DNA from: Verrucomicrobiaceae bacterium
GTDB lineage: Bacteria; Verrucomicrobiota; Verrucomicrobiia; Verrucomicrobiales; Verrucomicrobiaceae
Assembly (NCBI GenBank): GCA_016713245.1
Contig: JADJPM010000004.1
Span: forward strand, 2,046,001 to 2,110,000
Length of the DNA: 64,000 nt
Reading direction: 5' to 3'
Shown: one piece after another, positions 62,356 through 64,000 of the stretch
Layout: each line of letters opens with the position of its first letter
How positions within the stretch are numbered: the first letter of the stretch is position 1
The notes under the pieces: generated by a model
Seen by the model: the letters and a program-made list of their open reading frames with translations, nothing else
What the model was told of the DNA's origin: nothing
The model's database searches: none
Position numbers and translations under genes: made by a program

Positions 62356-64000
62356 TCACGCGAAAGAAGACAAGCCCTGCACGATGGCCTCATCAGGCAC
62401 GCCATGGGTCCAAGCCGCCGCCACGGAGGCTAGAATGGTCTCCAGATGCGGCACGAAATGCCCCTCATGCGGTAGCGCCACGGACACCAGCGAGCACAAA
62501 CATCTCTCCTCACCGCCTTCCGCCAGCCAGATAGCCGCCTCGCGCAGAAAGACGGCTCGCCCGCCTGATTCGCGATGTTTGAGGATCAGTTCACTCCTAG
62601 TATCTCGACTGAAAAATACGACGCTGCCTTTGCAATACTCCGCCATGCCAGCCACGAGCGGATCATCGGCATTTAGCACGGCAGTGCCACCGGGTAGCAC
62701 CACATCCACGACGCAGCGTTTCACCTTCGTCATCTGCTCCAGCGTGTCGATGTAGCCAAGCCCGAGGTGATCCGAACCGACATTCAGAACCACACCCGTT
62801 TGGCAGCGATCATAGCCCACGCCTTCGAGGATGATGGATTCGGCGCTTGTTTCGCAGATGGCGATTTCCGTCCACGGATGGAGCAGAACGCCCTGCGTGC
62901 CAAAAAGGCGGTCACCTTGCTTTGAAGCGGCTTTTCGCTCACCAAACTGCAAAGCATCGCTGTGACTGGTGCTGATGAATTTGCCTGTAGAGGCTAGCAG
63001 ATGAGCCAGAAGCTTCACCGTGGTCGTTTTGCCATGCGTGCCAGTCACGCCGATGACAGGGATGCGGCCATCGCCCTCGGGGAAGAGCATGTTCACGATG
63101 GCTTCACCTACCGGACGCACTTTGCCGATGGCCGGCTTCAGGTGCATGAGCAGGCCTGGGCTGGCATTGATCTCCACGATGGCACCACCCTGAGCTTCGA
63201 GCGGCTTGGAAATATCTTCGCAAACCACATCCACACCGCAGATGTCGAGGCCGGCCACCTTTGCAGCGGTGATGACGTGGTCTCGCACGCTGGGATGCAC
63301 CTCGTCGGTGATGTCGATGGCCCAGTTCGCAAAGCGGGCCACCATCACGCGTTCGCCATCGAGCGGGATGGATTCAGGCGGATGACCTTGGTTTTGCAGA
63401 TCGGCGAGGATCACCGGGTCCCAGGTCACCGTGTTGATCTTATCCCAAGGGCAGGTTTCGAGTTCGCCGCGTCGTGGATCGGAGTTCAACTGATCTTCGA
63501 TGAGCTGCACGACCGTGCTTTTCCCATCGCCGACGACGATAGCGGGATCTCCACGGCTGGCGGCGATCATGTCACTACCCACGACGAGCAGCCGATGATC
63601 GACACCGGGGATGAATTTCTCCACCATGACACCACTGCCTTCGTTCAACGCCTGCTCGTAGGCCTCCGCCACCTGTTCCTGTGTGGTGAGATCAATGAAC
63701 ACGCCGCGTCCGTGGTTCGCATCTGTCGGCTTTACCACGATGGGCAGTCCAATGTCCTGAGCTGCTGCCCAGGCCTCGTCCGCATTGCCCACCGTCTGGC
63801 CTTCCGGCACGGGCACACCGGCCTGTTTCAAAAACGTGCGAGTGAGATCCTTGTCCTGTGCGATGTATTCCGCGATGGCACCCGTGCGATCCGTCTCCGC
63901 CGTCCAGATGCGGCGCTGTTTGGCCCCCTGGCCAAGCTGGATGAGGCTGCGCCCCTCCTGAAGCCTGCGCCACGGAATGCCGCGCTCCTTGGCCGCATCG
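62356..64000 (-). CDS. Short cyanophycin synthetase-like protein (CphA'/CphA2 type), 5' end outside window
   Basis: The window shows 547 residues, open to its edge, corresponding to position about 167 onward of the full-length cphA product at 54631-57234. The ATP-grasp part is complete (VVKPTDANHGRGVFIDL, VEINASPGLLMHL), as is the start of the Mur-like part with P-loop VTGTHGKTTT, ICETSAESI and LNVGSDHLG. The protein stops after AAWTHGVPDEAIVQGLSSFA, where the full-length enzyme continues for some 150 residues with the ligase C-terminal lobe (DYGHN, TSAGDRRDSD). So the Arg-adding site is probably not functional. It resembles the shorter synthetases known as CphA2 in some cyanobacteria, which polymerise the dipeptide with the ATP-grasp site only. 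The name is by analogy. Confidence 0.75.
   Translation of the reverse strand, partial: DAAKERGIPWRRLQEGRSLIQLGQGAKQRRIWTAETDRTGAIAEYIAQDKDLTRTFLKQAGVPVPEGQTVGNADEAWAAAQDIGLPIVVKPTDANHGRGVFIDLTTQEQVAEAYEQALNEGSGVMVEKFIPGVDHRLLVVGSDMIAASRGDPAIVVGDGKSTVVQLIEDQLNSDPRRGELETCPWDKINTVTWDPVILADLQNQGHPPESIPLDGERVMVARFANWAIDITDEVHPSVRDHVITAAKVAGLDICGVDVVCEDISKPLEAQGGAIVEINASPGLLMHLKPAIGKVRPVGEAIVNMLFPEGDGRIPVIGVTGTHGKTTTVKLLAHLLASTGKFISTSHSDALQFGERKAASKQGDRLFGTQGVLLHPWTEIAICETSAESIILEGVGYDRCQTGVVLNVGSDHLGLGYIDTLEQMTKVKRCVVDVVLPGGTAVLNADDPLVAGMAEYCKGSVVFFSRDTRSELILKHRESGGRAVFLREAAIWLAEGGEERCLCSLVSVALPHEGHFVPHLETILASVAAAWTHGVPDEAIVQGLSSFA

Overview
The window looks like a chromosomal segment of a verrucomicrobium, probably Prosthecobacter/Verrucomicrobium-like. 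The strongest marker is the four-gene Verru_Chthon cassette (43.7-51.4 kb), known from that phylum. The ribonucleotide reductase pair also resembles the chlamydial type, the bat operon is large, and there are several pseudopilins. Most genes are GC-rich with C/G third codon positions; about 43.5-53 kb is visibly more AT-rich. I saw no rRNA, tRNA or CRISPR array.

Layout. 0-3 kb: the end of a zinc-metallopeptidase-like gene and a frameshifted exported PPC-domain gene. 3-7.7 kb: nrdB-nrdA behind a perfect 16-bp dyad resembling an NrdR box; the NrdB has Leu where the radical Tyr should be (class Ic, Mn/Fe type). 7.7-11 kb: a four-helix-bundle/zinc-finger gene bracketed by 9-bp-period GTCNGAC arrays, a small membrane protein, a beta-propeller protein, and repeat-rich intergenic DNA with a duplicated hairpin-plus-terminator module. 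11-14.3 kb: mdh and a membrane-fused spermidine-synthase-like gene. 14.4-21.9 kb: three pseudopilins, a PilB/GspE ATPase, a receiver protein, a frameshifted hybrid histidine kinase and an Smr-type protein. 22-31.3 kb: moxR, DUF58, DUF4381, BatA, BatB/C and BatD/E genes, then holB.

31.3-36.2 kb is an accessory island. It holds a SEFIR-STAND NTPase gene and a HEAT-repeat gene on the same strand, separated by an IS3-family element. Removing the element joins the two reading frames exactly, so the ancestral gene was probably one SEFIR-STAND-HEAT, NLR-like (likely antiphage) protein. The island is bracketed by a 22-bp imperfect direct repeat made of the last codons of hrpB. This suggests it inserted between the convergent genes holB and hrpB, which would have been about 7 bp apart.

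36.2-43.5 kb: an HrpB-type helicase (carrying an in-frame copy of the 9-bp array), a TauE/SafE permease, a nitrilase-family hydrolase and topoisomerase III. 43.7-54.6 kb: Verru_Chthon A-B-C-D, guaB, dprA and a small membrane coiled-coil protein. 54.6-64 kb: a cyanophycin locus with full-length cphA, a divergent ABC exporter with an N-terminal PH-like domain, a DUF1854 protein, a membrane acyltransferase-like protein, a Tgl-type transglutaminase-like protein and a shorter second cyanophycin synthetase that runs off the edge.

Three genes (the PPC protein, the hybrid kinase and the IS transposase) each carry a single-base frameshift at a short homopolymer. Either all three are decayed or the assembly has small indel errors.
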